A stretch of 64,000 bases of DNA. Origin: Actinoallomurus iriomotensis. GTDB taxonomy: Bacteria > Actinomycetota > Actinomycetes > Streptosporangiales > Streptosporangiaceae. The first letter of the stretch is position 1, and every line of letters begins with the position of its first letter. The stretch spans positions 124,001-188,000 of the forward strand of contig NZ_BSTJ01000014.1 of assembly GCF_030269445.1 (NCBI RefSeq). Reading direction: 5' to 3'. Made by a program: the position numbers and the translations under genes. A model generated the notes under the pieces. That model ran no database searches. It saw only the letters and a list, made by a program, of their open reading frames with translations, and was not told the origin of the DNA. Positions 24,001-25,180 of the stretch are shown one piece after another.

Positions 24001-24310
24001 GGTCGCCCATCTGCTGGGCGGCCTCTCTGATCTGGTCGATGTGGTTGATGCCGCCGTTCGCGCCGAGGAACGCGCCGAACGTCTGCTTGAACTGCGCGAC
24101 GACCTCGTCGGGCAGCGCGCCGTCGATGTCGCTGACGACGCCGGCGTAGTGCTCCGCGAGCGAGCCCAGCTCCTGGTTGAGGTTGTCGAACGGCGTCCTG
24201 AGCGCATAGACGTCCTGGGGAGGAGCCTCCGGCGGCTCCGTCCCCATCAGGAACAGGAAGAGCTTGCGTTCGTCCTCGTTGAACGTCAGCCCTTCCGGCG
24301 CGTCACCCAC
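1..24310 (-). CDS. Giant multi-domain T7SS-associated protein, polymorphic-toxin-like (3' end beyond left edge)
   Basis: One reading frame stays open from a GTG at 24310 to the first base of the window: at least 8103 codons, with no stop. I checked the frame by translating the N-terminus, the three KEKE[FY]W sites, the three SHD[HQ] sites, both HEFAH sites and the last codons; all lie in the same frame. Order: T7SS-type helical N-terminus with hydrophobic segments (residues 1-325), Pro-rich linker (325-717), about 2000 residues of Arg/Glu-rich helix (718-2694), then repeated modules, including a Cys/His peptidase-like module and two lethal-factor-like metalloproteases. The gene follows the small partner protein by 16 bp and closes the T7SS operon, which suggests a secreted effector (inference). 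Cysteine looked very rare in the parts I translated. It may be what databases call 'lonely Cys domain' giants; I could not check. The C-terminal end and any immunity gene lie outside the window. Confidence 0.9.
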   Translation of the reverse strand, partial: MGDAPEGLTFNEDERKLFLFLMGTEPPEAPPQDVYALRTPFDNLNQELGSLAEHYAGVVSDIDGALPDEVVAQFKQTFGAFLGANGGINHIDQIREAAQQMGDQVGEWARSLLEAQVQIIAMLIALMVQLAIMTALAAFTGGSTLGEEVVAEQTTRLGLEMIMQQLLSLTRFIMPTALQAAIGALLMMAASLVASSIDGDPQGPHINWKWVGEGALGGALADIGIRGIGGLFDNLIGNALKSLDNKFITELTNITGDFVKMGGGGAIAGTFTQGLIDGNWQVLPMMFVGGGIGGVAFGAAVRGAALGGMKYRMAKLNIDPNLIRPIDKSDLLTDPPSGRGPGDSPGGGGPRGTVDTFSPQRVIDQPPPEGPVPGLNGPRGGGPVRPGPERPGPGLIEPLPHETLGDESTVSPDLENPAAVNPFRSPSGVEERPPALPNVPSSRVPFTQMPPRLEENGPPIVEERPITPSTDPLTGTTRTPGVLGGRPVGRENLPPGETPFSENMPVLDENGQPIVRPPALDEHGRPIVEPPVLDEHGRPIVEPPLLDEHGQPIVEPPVLDEHGVPIVERPVTSSTNPAVTSRGTEPATTPLPSNRPPESAPVPGRDGAVQDRPVPPARPVRTESVTNEKGSDGTPPETEHEPPPAPRDTTSQNPPPDTTSHDPQPHDTTSQDDASHDDVSHDGTSHEAPPAPHDAVPPAHLVSGHEDVTPNFVFDGGDHAAQQRLETGRDDQVRRYTERLENEDRRYWRQRDADQRLDAAVSAYRASNTHGVPPEGPRPDPATLVRAAGLPTHLDALVLSAYRDAVAEHEAAPRTTRTTRTTGGEGTDGRTDGPPSLQQRLAGKLETVFEATGHDGSAPRTAEILLGSDPRVDPAALVRSTGVPEHLADDATTVYRAVRTESGTLTEDNDAAFTTRLTEALESRLPEPEAGPRPNARTLAEGLVREQARVDADTSRPWTEQVRQRFDGRWQELFQRHLDGELTGLEFERRFDDLVDGLNDELELEAAVRSARSSAETDFDLSRLTASHSPVAAARLRARFGDAVESEVRRIAERLGMRGERVDPQVWDRFHAEADQRVYDLVRGMRTRMALETAADEHFGRLLEQAGLDRAAPEARTLRAEYDAEFAARTRTLPGGAETRTLRLDDYERRAAELDPQLRDLDERWAARLRAKSAEDALLARAEEDMGRYEIDWREQSGRTGEVDHAPVLAELRDDLRAESRRLLGGRDTWELTAREWDEHAAALTTAFERLAAEMPARFDEYAGRAAALRRVEQALTGLEAPAEHVERVEADFREAVTEAHKAVVGRPEDGVWSPEELALREAAFDREYFQPYLASLNDRLAFEAGLDRAMGDGGSRFHEMTSEASELTGQARRRYAMADRTFESMANDFRAEWATLFHEAHGVGRDLPAMLAREQETGDVFGTTLRDAWTRFQAEVDAPRVARLRAQAEAEHEAWRQQLAETMGRLTRRASVLESLENGFEEGHPPLTFPAARNEYQEGLQTLRRNLADGWDRAVTDEERAALVDTARTGVAELRARAVEREAAYREWSENPEWTLDFGRLGITRTPVEAYEHRTGTDEIEPEPVTPESARPKTVSDGPHDPPPRDPEDRRPYVEDAPDEGEKPPLPGEDAEILLLETETPPASRSARMVEAENRVREELAALRAEIATRDEAYLEFERRVAARPGDARLPLEEEGALREWFADQWAGGEDRTALGQELIRRLDQAHAAVEAGAAFDREVAGGGRWRPWGGREDAFTQSPQVRELRERFVRELSESSLGETERAGLVERLREEYRQARSEWRQQTAANRAFEAALTVNGPEGRVDLGQSRHEWDNLTRRWHEEELTRLRERYTDERAALSDPSAPEAAQLTESVRQEAQRLNAQARPIADLGRRLEQVAESREPSPDWSPEIQSWYRRERTELTRQTMDLVRDRPFDTKLRARLESDYTRRLNALNEVARGRELARQEFAGLSVAREAGQAKMRSHQTVAWANQRIEQIRSAYVEEQLADNALRGAEEQGREFVPAPPETAPGDWRGHAWRSTQTRLFDRYEELFAEHDEELAGLPETTVTAEDRAAFEEKVESWLLTNPRAKDHPSFTQIKDRMEADFERRLLAGDRGRQEVIDELPGELDLEAARQIALRHGQTAFDRKFGLWQRRVGSPEHSLPFELTGSVAETVREREWVEFERRWDDAVREVFRQVSDIREDLAARRREAALRLDELTKDLFDAFDRRAGLASEQERFAELYEARAGSFKDDLSDADRALLDGFATRDATPSDPGRRQVLHDGLETLQKGYDRHFPAGEPVTEEAVTRWRETFDKTVESLPSRLAEQTAREAALQRSFRDLETRHAAWENDPGLTEEFRERFGLQHGVTLARGTLSSMQTALGRSVNDHFGTLFTGAQDKSLSARLEEWRAWYDEAAGADRLNVWLSVETARQGVTGKAEQIFAEQSARWQAENPDRRLSEDDLARARSGLVERMLNAYDGVFGLGLKKTEELDARTWVWDQRVERLTADLPAHLSFEAVAPPALKGMGRSFHTISEGHRTDDEVWLNHTAEAFHEEAFDEFRVLFAPRDLSASWSEQETATTNAFSAGREEAATEAAALAEASTLAETVTLSEASTLNETSPPAETPASTEVTGLAPDRVLWADVRTALRGRRLPVDDEAARTLRAELPEKYAALSPRERSHTRSAAEAIVLNHLKSLVKPDQRVGLMGAGSAKEKEFWAVLAHPDLEDATTMGSVVLARGPHGATLSVELKKVYMGPGDRLYRFEDDAVKAGGSGLLKPAAIVEIDTGVMRDHPGESYAHPEHVYRTEVAFENAFNALTGTPGDRPSLPLERFIPEDWTLTEEGAGWLVGPPPVGAPGGSHDQYNVGVWPSAIYRLMTEHVAERTWRDLTDGYLTRDHLDDARDFANDVAARMFAFETLGYVPADLSVVRPYLDVPDLALQELRSHAFTEYVLAAMALNRDIHLGLRKAHAAYLIRHETDARFKELPERAHMFLPRDRAAFRALLEERFRNRVPDYDEQYLEFNEISVPDEGLMAVGDDSVGDYLDTAILGKSGVKLADFANTNVLDKFDTNGGPLAKAVLEIRYYGQLMTDAATSQKYHQALTDAVRELGPWVERLHNPSPEDLAAIEAARAELRRLAPPRGDEPELEPAEFFDPVYHDDAWPMARERYERTLAARLAAHQGSFAVTRSAVGGLFQRLSGELRRDVTPLFGTSERPLGSAHDLRTLAEDRSAEGLAARMDAFTAAIRRAAEAGVEGFSRRSPGERPAWWRSWMEETRGYRLNDTAPGFELPFSVYRSLAPASDDGRGILAAMIAWQVPKGASLFDVVLGWWRAGYGGEPVREALFSEASELYEWADRTLNPRAGVTNPQALQALTPPHLLGYDRLVNPRVPEGLVPAAAQMRLTRREAAALLAFGGLPPEGDGTALTDLQWVVARRAALRLPAAEQWAWTAMWQRGDPASFPRTAAGLPMTLPPIVRVWGSPAEAVAHVRPEGPGWMVLARVRHTVHDAGAFGPASGQGRVRYLVDGGTFDVTAVRTAADTLAVELTLGTAAGELLEAQLRDEDEEQYGTLFLRTEDWVRLAPLFRRAATDVVAWDQDANGELLTARFTTPFADPARTWVYGGYGDAIGSPAVYAAQHAERLAEEGYTDLLLLADVRYSALESHTLARLARDHGLRIHTAPLALVPGGDGEPAVFHLPIDAQGRSAPWVTYLPEGGEFRPAEAIETWTHAGPEAYPDPAHLELHGGGLRGGSRDTGVDPLAAHWPIGRELTVGERRFGDVTTVPAHEVPMPPAGKSAERWFTYSRTLESRSTPLTYQVGELGGIRLPDGRMLSADGWRRFGDDFFHEPTGAFLRGDSGWIGQVANADELRGLLAVPETEAAPYTLVGGPTDMYLVPEDDGDAVRISLTGSRPMELSTEPASAGQGPDQAVVYHEELLRRLSFEEQAARDPLAEPVDALLSSVYSLASEGGVYERAVGRVPAADPEVIRAARDAAHRLFDALARRVGPEEAAAGFSTYPAEELERLLGGDSEWGVHEVMTAFHQAVHHHHETLVGMREEPAPLPLDQTEWMFRVYGELGFGPAESRLFFQAAMAWSTAVSRPLFDTVRAWHAAGLGEQGFAVPAEVLAGQTTDLHAWIDTEFTPRDRTDDPRLLPELTPPHLRENAGPAPARDAIEGTGEYFEQVSRRLTLEDEAQRPTTVEPVEETSLAPYRPPGWPQRTSEGTDDLLAGWEPSRDADDAPVLPVVYGHVYARASWVLARLAYERAVGRVPAADPEVLRTAREVAGRLFTVLGERLGREEAAAGFSEYPAEELERLLGSDSEWGLNDVMTALSRAVAHHDPALRALWDEAPHVRAPRDGEWFAEMRGARGYNVHFLPPDQAEWIFRVYGKLGFGPEEDRLFFQAAMAWGAAMSRPLFDTVRAWRWAESHGDLGFTVPAEILAGEATDLYAWIDREFALRDRTVDRDVLAGLTPPGLGEHDESPLSPVRDIGDPAVGPWAPPPRLTRPVPDLATETPEQRVSRTDPAEAPEPVTSAELSTTPRSMTPPHEAGDLVDEEMRRGQEFVGSLVDTPAQPDLDILRLTGILAMVLGADPAVAETLRLRGVRVSVARPTETSMAPETVRDLHDLLTRLATEYLAENGAAPTGASGDLATRAIRVDADELDRIGSLIVGEDRESEEIADAFEEFWAGVTEQRAPLSDLARELVARLDPMRLRGGGSGKEKEYWSVLKPPEGVSLYSMDDIVLAVGPDGAELTVEHKNVFQTPDGRYFISEAEAVEAGGRATRQVILVPEPIFGVLRDLPEELEYADPDESFKAEQALEIVLDTIPGEHGGPATHSLDGILPRGWTVTEEGQGWLIGPRPVGAPAGSHDHINVGVVPAVGHPYLKYFLERTWRDQSHGYFTKDHLADALDFADFVAARFLSQEYLGRIADDVRALYPWLDLGDLAVQEIRFHAAQLYIVGAMRLTGDFQPGNTKSNAAVLVRRDPGSAFRDLPERARSFLSEDQAAFLAAFERSYLARVPDYRQRAAAAGKTPPADGKSILDVPDELGVKNYLVAGLTGDLDVHLDDFAASTVLTERDTAGGTLGKDVLEGRVFGQPQVNAEKSRELHKALTGKAVELYSTAERLHHPTPEDVARLDHDLAELRALDPPGEPLPPGPPPRFGLLYAGKLPDERAQYEQAAASVLGQREATLSAARAAVRRLPRSPHSADPGNMDLAALMRTLEGAARRLPQTWTNRIGFHDPGPRSAWWRTRMEARGYRLAEQPAADVERIFAHYRWLANPEESGRGLLAAMIAWRVPLGQPLYDIVQAWHRAGFGRDTARQALSSEAFELYEWVGRTFALRRGVTDPLWLARLTPPHRDVYDRLVSWSLSADATAAAEEIGLMPQEAAALLALHDLPPEGADPLADLQRRFAYRGLARLPEVTARVWTAWWQPGEPHALPGTAAGTRIPLSAGRRLWGSAEEAMASVEPGAEPGWVVVADFDGEVRSTGRFGPASGHGTLSFVPEDGTYGVGAVRTVTDPATGARHVELSVLPDSGIVRSSRTVLPQEIYRSGHEAPYGVGYFRDADWRRWEPLFKQVPEEVVAWRRDPATGALATARFPVPLADPETTFVFAGHHDMVGAPELFAAGSVPELAEAGVTDLLMLAGAEYSEQAAATLRSLAQEHGIRIHTALFAPGPGADGGPALLHLPVRPDGRTSPWTTYLPDGTVLRPADQVAEWRPTDPSRHPAPVYVDGPNGFGAMAEPRQDGRPQTSSAMMGMAPSHDFRDPVDEVVRLGQDSVGSYEWWGNSGPDADDGFRLSETGMFGLPNDFARWIRGTGPEPTTSGSMNCWQVILLLAHQAGAVNKEWLVGVHDAATDAAVRTFDRAMASGFSEEDAIGQAYEAHTSTIMELVGSGATTRHMLGADGRVGPVVPRGHWVSFGDAHHVALATGTLDAFGRQQVLSHSQYLAAQREANAGAEAPGALQLTTIEELLEEFGPDLTVVSRAPAWAVGGGHEGALGAPTAGGGSTQQPKIHAGPPGSTPANPNYRLPTVSGWPASFQDEADRLAGMTPQERRNTLEAFTQPERETLASNQDFVLRLKDGLSNQNEEFAEAAARLMLQVPPEVDEAGTSRDLAIRTMTRMLRNSPDTAVRMLDGGARLLITPRGESIIQREPWTTDAGVLMHRSPMEVQRGAQYGTVASAAEESLTGEPALFNTDHPGGSNVVAHEFAHLMHVYGLTDADRDLLQAHFDQRKHSGTGKWPDGDLFDPKRPHRQNYSSFNVYEYFAQAVSAFFEINPGKDPTTGLERLHTAEELRAHDPTIVTLMEKYFGKAGDRLEGSPLTRTQLDNAGFTTLRSFERYLADGGVVRHAAKYAEPKWDIAIRHYQNALSTALGNDTRLIAPVRRALRELDRRLSVSAPGKSPVRSFVAPGQQLSDAEYRQRLDDDAGWTLATVMTAFRSAVNNNRDLLGWDMIKRPFPLYENRWVDEMIDRGYRPGRRLSDRTEFVFRVFHYFGFGPQDRALFLRAALATGGSLYDTLAAWRYVGLGDDPAHEVPEEILDGEAADLYDWVDATFRPRDLTSDPAVLADLLPPHREQGGLLGGSRDTGIDPLVAHWPIGHELTVGEPRSGGLTTRPAGEVPVHTGKGAERWHSFQRSLASTSEPLRYEVGDSGTIRLPDGRLLSPEGWVRFGDDFVHVPSGAFLRGDSGWIGQVANADELRALLALPETEAAPYTLVADSSGIYLTRTEGATEAVHIPLDDSTADASRLRSDGRALAPTANAPAQRTPPTGPPGSTHANPQYRFPTVPDWPASFVDEANRLADLTPEERANELNTLSQPQRETLASSREFVLRLSDRLKDSSPEFAEAAARLMLQVPPEAEQAAVIREVAVKVMTRMLKFAPDAAMRMLDRGARLVIIPRGESLTVRAPWSGEAGHLISGRIAETHLGLMDGTVAVTPEEDITGERSLIADDPTNGFSVVVHEFAHLLHEHGLSDRDWDRVQKYYDERKTSGTGKWPDGDLFDPKRPDRQNYSSRNAYEYFAQAVAVFFEVNAGVDVITKLERLHTAEELRAHDPKIVQLMEEYFGSVKEGLLDGSPFNRTQTENDAYQGLRSFERLLADGGRVRHAAAYAELSWDRLVSRYQSALTAALAGDPRLVGPVRRALRKLDRLLNVATPDKSAIRSHLDPLGKLSDAEWEQRIDDDAGWNLADLMSAFRSAVGSNRDRLGWDLIQRPPLREERWIDEMIDRGYRPGRRRSEQLEFLFRVFRYLDLGPDDRASLLRAALATSGTLYETLAAWRFTGFGDDPAHPVPEEIFDGEAADLYDWIDTTFAPRDLTGDPAVLADLVPPHRAMTGGQSPDPSPVSGPEGLTADDAAELDPPSPLSLSAPDPNALSSAHGAPRLPGTESAPRVRGGGMAAEKEYWATLSHPNPPPNLTVVRGKALATGPDGAWLAIETKDAPLGPNGRLYVDRDEAIRAGGTGEQRTIAVIEATFGILRVFEDETGHADPDHGHEVERSFGATLDGLTAEVPLESVLPEGWSLTELGRGWSAGPRPVGAPAGSHDHLNIDFHPVVGHALFAHVLEHTWRDQSFGYFTKDHLGDALNFADRVTARYIGRRFLGYVPADPAVANRYLDLPDRAVQELRHHAAVLYVEGAMLANGRLRGGWDKSNAALLERLDPDVLLAALPKDVQDFLRADADAFLGMFERSFLDRIPDADQRFRDRQGRPAAGPLAYRVQDLRWTVADFLRSGLVAGAPKVRLNDATTMTALPGLHDGMTVAEIRAYGESQVSAESAQAHRAVLADTMHTLRSRAERLLTPPPEDLASVEAAGAELRSLAPPPEAPGSVRPSAFRVVYGPDWPRLVDSYESALARALAADPATWGAARDFARLVHGRLSTLMDEDAAAAVLTGGRRDGAAAELDRLLTDGSEWDLFATMAAAENGVRHWNTLTGVATRDDGARDDEWRERVRTIGGYLASALPSDRAGTLFAAYRELSSGSDGRAFLRAVLATGEHVGQRAYDSLLAWHEAGLADETPHTVFGDEAAGMYDWIDRSLAPPGERGPDDALTPPHLRGYDRLLDTTLSEDQLRAAAEQGLTPRDATALMILR
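840..2085 (-). repeat. KEKE[FY]W-SHD module, copy C
   Basis: Starts MAAEKEYWATLSHP, carries PAGSHDHLNIDFHP and FTKDHLGDALNFAD, and ends RLLTPPPEDLASVEAAG. It lies directly after the second metalloprotease unit. Function unknown. Confidence 0.75.
2270..3955 (-). other. Lethal-factor-like zinc metalloprotease unit 2
   Basis: A second copy of the unit above, offset by about 756 residues. It begins GSTHANPQYRFPTVPDWP and contains VVVHEFAHLLHEHGLSD (HEFAH at residues 6977-6981) and YEYFAQAVAVFFEVN with the Glu at 7034, again 57 residues downstream. About 560 residues are shared with unit 1, including the terminal ADLYDWIDTTF and LVPPHR. All catalytic residues are kept, so neither copy looks decayed. 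Confidence 0.75.
4540..6222 (-). other. Lethal-factor-like zinc metalloprotease unit 1
   Basis: Begins GSTPANPNYRLPTVSGWP and contains NVVAHEFAHLMHVYGLTD, with HEFAH at residues 6221-6225. YEYFAQAVSAFFEIN lies 57 residues downstream and its Glu is at residue 6278. In anthrax lethal factor the HEFGH pair and a Glu in a similar FFAEAF context bind zinc, so all three ligands appear present. The unit ends in a helical module with ADLYDWVDATF and LLPPHR. It should cut proteins if folded and exported; the target is unknown. Confidence 0.75.
6480..6990 (-). other. Cys/His peptidase-like module of the giant protein
   Basis: SGSMNCWQVILLLAHQAG places a Cys at residue about 5842 in a hydrophobic helix. 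About 95 residues later HWVSFGDAHHVALATG supplies His at 5937-5938. A Cys on a buried helix followed by a beta-strand His is the layout of papain-like, NlpC/P60 or CHAP amidases and peptidases. It is one of very few Cys residues I saw in the protein, and I saw no second copy. The activity (peptidase, amidase, deamidase or inactive) is an inference from layout only. Confidence 0.5.
8850..10127 (-). repeat. KEKE[FY]W-SHD module, copy B
   Basis: Starts GGGSGKEKEYWSVLKPP, carries PAGSHDHINVGVVP and FTKDHLADALDFAD, and ends RLHHPTPEDVARLDHDL. It shares landmark spacing with copies A and C, so the three probably arose by intragenic duplication. Function unknown. Confidence 0.75.
12590..13870 (-). 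other. Paired modules of unknown fold (TDLLLLADV and LTVGE types), first set
   Basis: Two successive modules are seen. The first (about 13870-13050) has VWGSPAEAVAHV, GAFGPASGQG, EEGYTDLLLLADVRYS and RDHGLRIHTAPLALVPGG, which resembles an alpha/beta fold. The second (about 12990-12590) has LTVGERRFGDV, IRLPDGRMLSADGW and GWIGQVANADELRGLLA. Second copies lie at about 7930-7080 (first type) and 4480-4080 (second type). I cannot assign an activity. Confidence 0.6.
14880..16165 (-). repeat. KEKE[FY]W-SHD module, copy A
   Basis: About 430 residues starting GAGSAKEKEFWAVLAHP, containing PGGSHDQYNVGVWP near the middle and ending in a helix with RLHNPSPEDLAAIEAAR. Copies B and C keep the same landmarks in the same order. 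I do not recognise the fold. The conserved His-Asp-(His/Gln) after a Gly-Ser turn could be catalytic or structural. Confidence 0.75.
16230..22160 (-). other. About 2000-residue charged, helix-rich rod in the giant protein
   Basis: Residues about 718-2694 are dense in Arg, Glu, Ala and Leu, with frequent Trp and few glycines or prolines. Typical text is LRERYTDERAALSD or EEYRQARSEWRQQ. A short Pro-rich break lies around residues 1570-1630 (about 19450-19600). It reads as a long stack of helices or coiled coils and contains no enzyme motif I recognise. It could be a spacer, a delivery stalk or a repeat-derived scaffold. Confidence 0.65.
22607..22801 (-). repeat. Five tandem 13-residue (39-bp) repeats, consensus PPVLDEHGRPIVE
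   Basis: Exactly five 39-bp units (195 bp, residues about 504-568 of the giant protein) encode variants of PPVLDEHGRPIVE. Substitutions are mostly N for H, Q or V for R, and L or A for V. The nucleotide units are nearly identical, which indicates recent slippage or unequal crossing-over. The array sits in a Pro/Thr/His-rich linker that also carries TTSHD and TTSQD runs at about 22160-22400. Confidence 0.9.
23340..24310 (-). other. N-terminal T7SS-type helical domain of the giant protein
   Basis: Residues 1-325. A short leader is followed by an amphipathic helical region ending in GEWARSLLEAQ. Next come a hydrophobic stretch (about residues 114-142, QIIAMLIALMVQLAIMTAL), a second (168-192) and a glycine-rich hydrophobic region (258-307). 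WXG100-like N-termini followed by hydrophobic or Gly-rich segments are known in T7SS-exported toxins such as the CpnT class. The assignment rests on this arrangement and on gene context, not on a database match. Confidence 0.6.
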
Positions 24311-24326
24311 GACCCCGTACCCTCGC

Positions 24327-24689
24327 TTACTTGCCGGTCAGGCCGCCTCTCCCCGGATGGCCCTCACCCTGGTAGGCGCCGTACTCGTTGATGGCGTCGA
24401 CGATCCCCGCCTGGGTCTTCTTCACGTACTTGCTCTGGTTGTTGAGCGCTTCGTCGAACCCCTCGGGGACCAGGCCGAACGCGGCGAGCACCTGGCTGAA
24501 CTGGAGCTTCTGTCCGTTGAGCTGCGTGAACGCGGTCCGGCCGAACTCGTCGTGGCCGAGGACCTCCCCGGCGTTGCTCAGCCCGTCCAGGAAGCGCTGG
24601 TTGATGCCCTTGATCTCGTCGCCCAGACCCAGGATCTTCTCCCTGGCCGCCTTGGCCCGGTCCGGGTTCGCCTGGAACTTGTCAGACAT
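24327..24689 (-). CDS. Small T7SS partner protein before the giant gene
   Basis: Encodes 120 residues beginning MSDKFQANPDRAKAAREK. It is predominantly helical, of WXG100-like size but without a clear WXG turn, and ends Gly-rich (GEGHPGRGGLTGK). The start at 24689 is preferred over an ATG six bases upstream because GGAGG then has a 6-base spacer. The start overlaps the stop of the YbaB-like gene by 8 bases, which implies translational coupling. Its place between a YbaB/EspL-like gene and a giant substrate suggests a co-secreted partner or chaperone for the giant protein (inference). I do not recognise a named family. Confidence 0.75.
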   Translation of the reverse strand: MSDKFQANPDRAKAAREKILGLGDEIKGINQRFLDGLSNAGEVLGHDEFGRTAFTQLNGQKLQFSQVLAAFGLVPEGFDEALNNQSKYVKKTQAGIVDAINEYGAYQGEGHPGRGGLTGK

Positions 24690-25143
24690 CGCCATCCTCC
24701 ACGATCTCGTCGTGCAGTTTCCGGGTCGTCCGGTCCCGGCGCGATGGGGCCCCGCGGCCCCCCGCCTTCAGCGCCGACCCGAAGATCTGTTCCCAGTCGG
24801 GGGTGTAGGCGGGCAGGTCCGAGCCGCTCCGGCCCATCCGGCTGATCTCGGAGAAGGTCTCCTTCACCCGGCGGGCCATCACCGCCCGGCCCTTGTCGGC
24901 CGCCTCGACGATGGCCGCGGACAGCTGCGCCGGCTCCATCGTCCGGTACTTCTCGTCCAGGAACTTCACCCGCTTCAGCTCGCCCTGCGGGCCGACCGTC
25001 ACCTCGACGGAGCGGTCCTTGGACCGTACGGTCGTGGACGCCTCGTTCAGCTCGGCGCGTGCGCGCGCCACCGCGGCCTTGGTCGACTCGAGGCGCTCCC
25101 GCGCCTCGGCGACCCTCGCCGCCATCTCCTCATTCAGATCCAT
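24682..25143 (-). CDS. YbaB/EbfC (EspL-like) family protein
   Basis: 153 residues starting MDLNEEMAARVAEARERLES. A long N-terminal helix is followed by short strands (VEVTVGPQGELKRVKFLD) and another helix (AAIVEAADKGRAVMARRVKE), the plan of YbaB/EbfC nucleoid-associated proteins. In mycobacterial ESX loci the related EspL helps stabilise or escort substrates, so an accessory role for the neighbouring secreted proteins is likely. The start at 25143 has a purine-rich GAGGGA about 10 bases upstream. The C-terminus is a basic tail (PSRRDRTTRKLHDEIVE). The gene overlaps the next by 8 bases. Confidence 0.85.
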   Translation of the reverse strand: MDLNEEMAARVAEARERLESTKAAVARARAELNEASTTVRSKDRSVEVTVGPQGELKRVKFLDEKYRTMEPAQLSAAIVEAADKGRAVMARRVKETFSEISRMGRSGSDLPAYTPDWEQIFGSALKAGGRGAPSRRDRTTRKLHDEIVEDGDV

Positions 25144-25180
25144 CCGTGCTGTTCCCTCCCTCGCGTGACCGTGGCGTACG

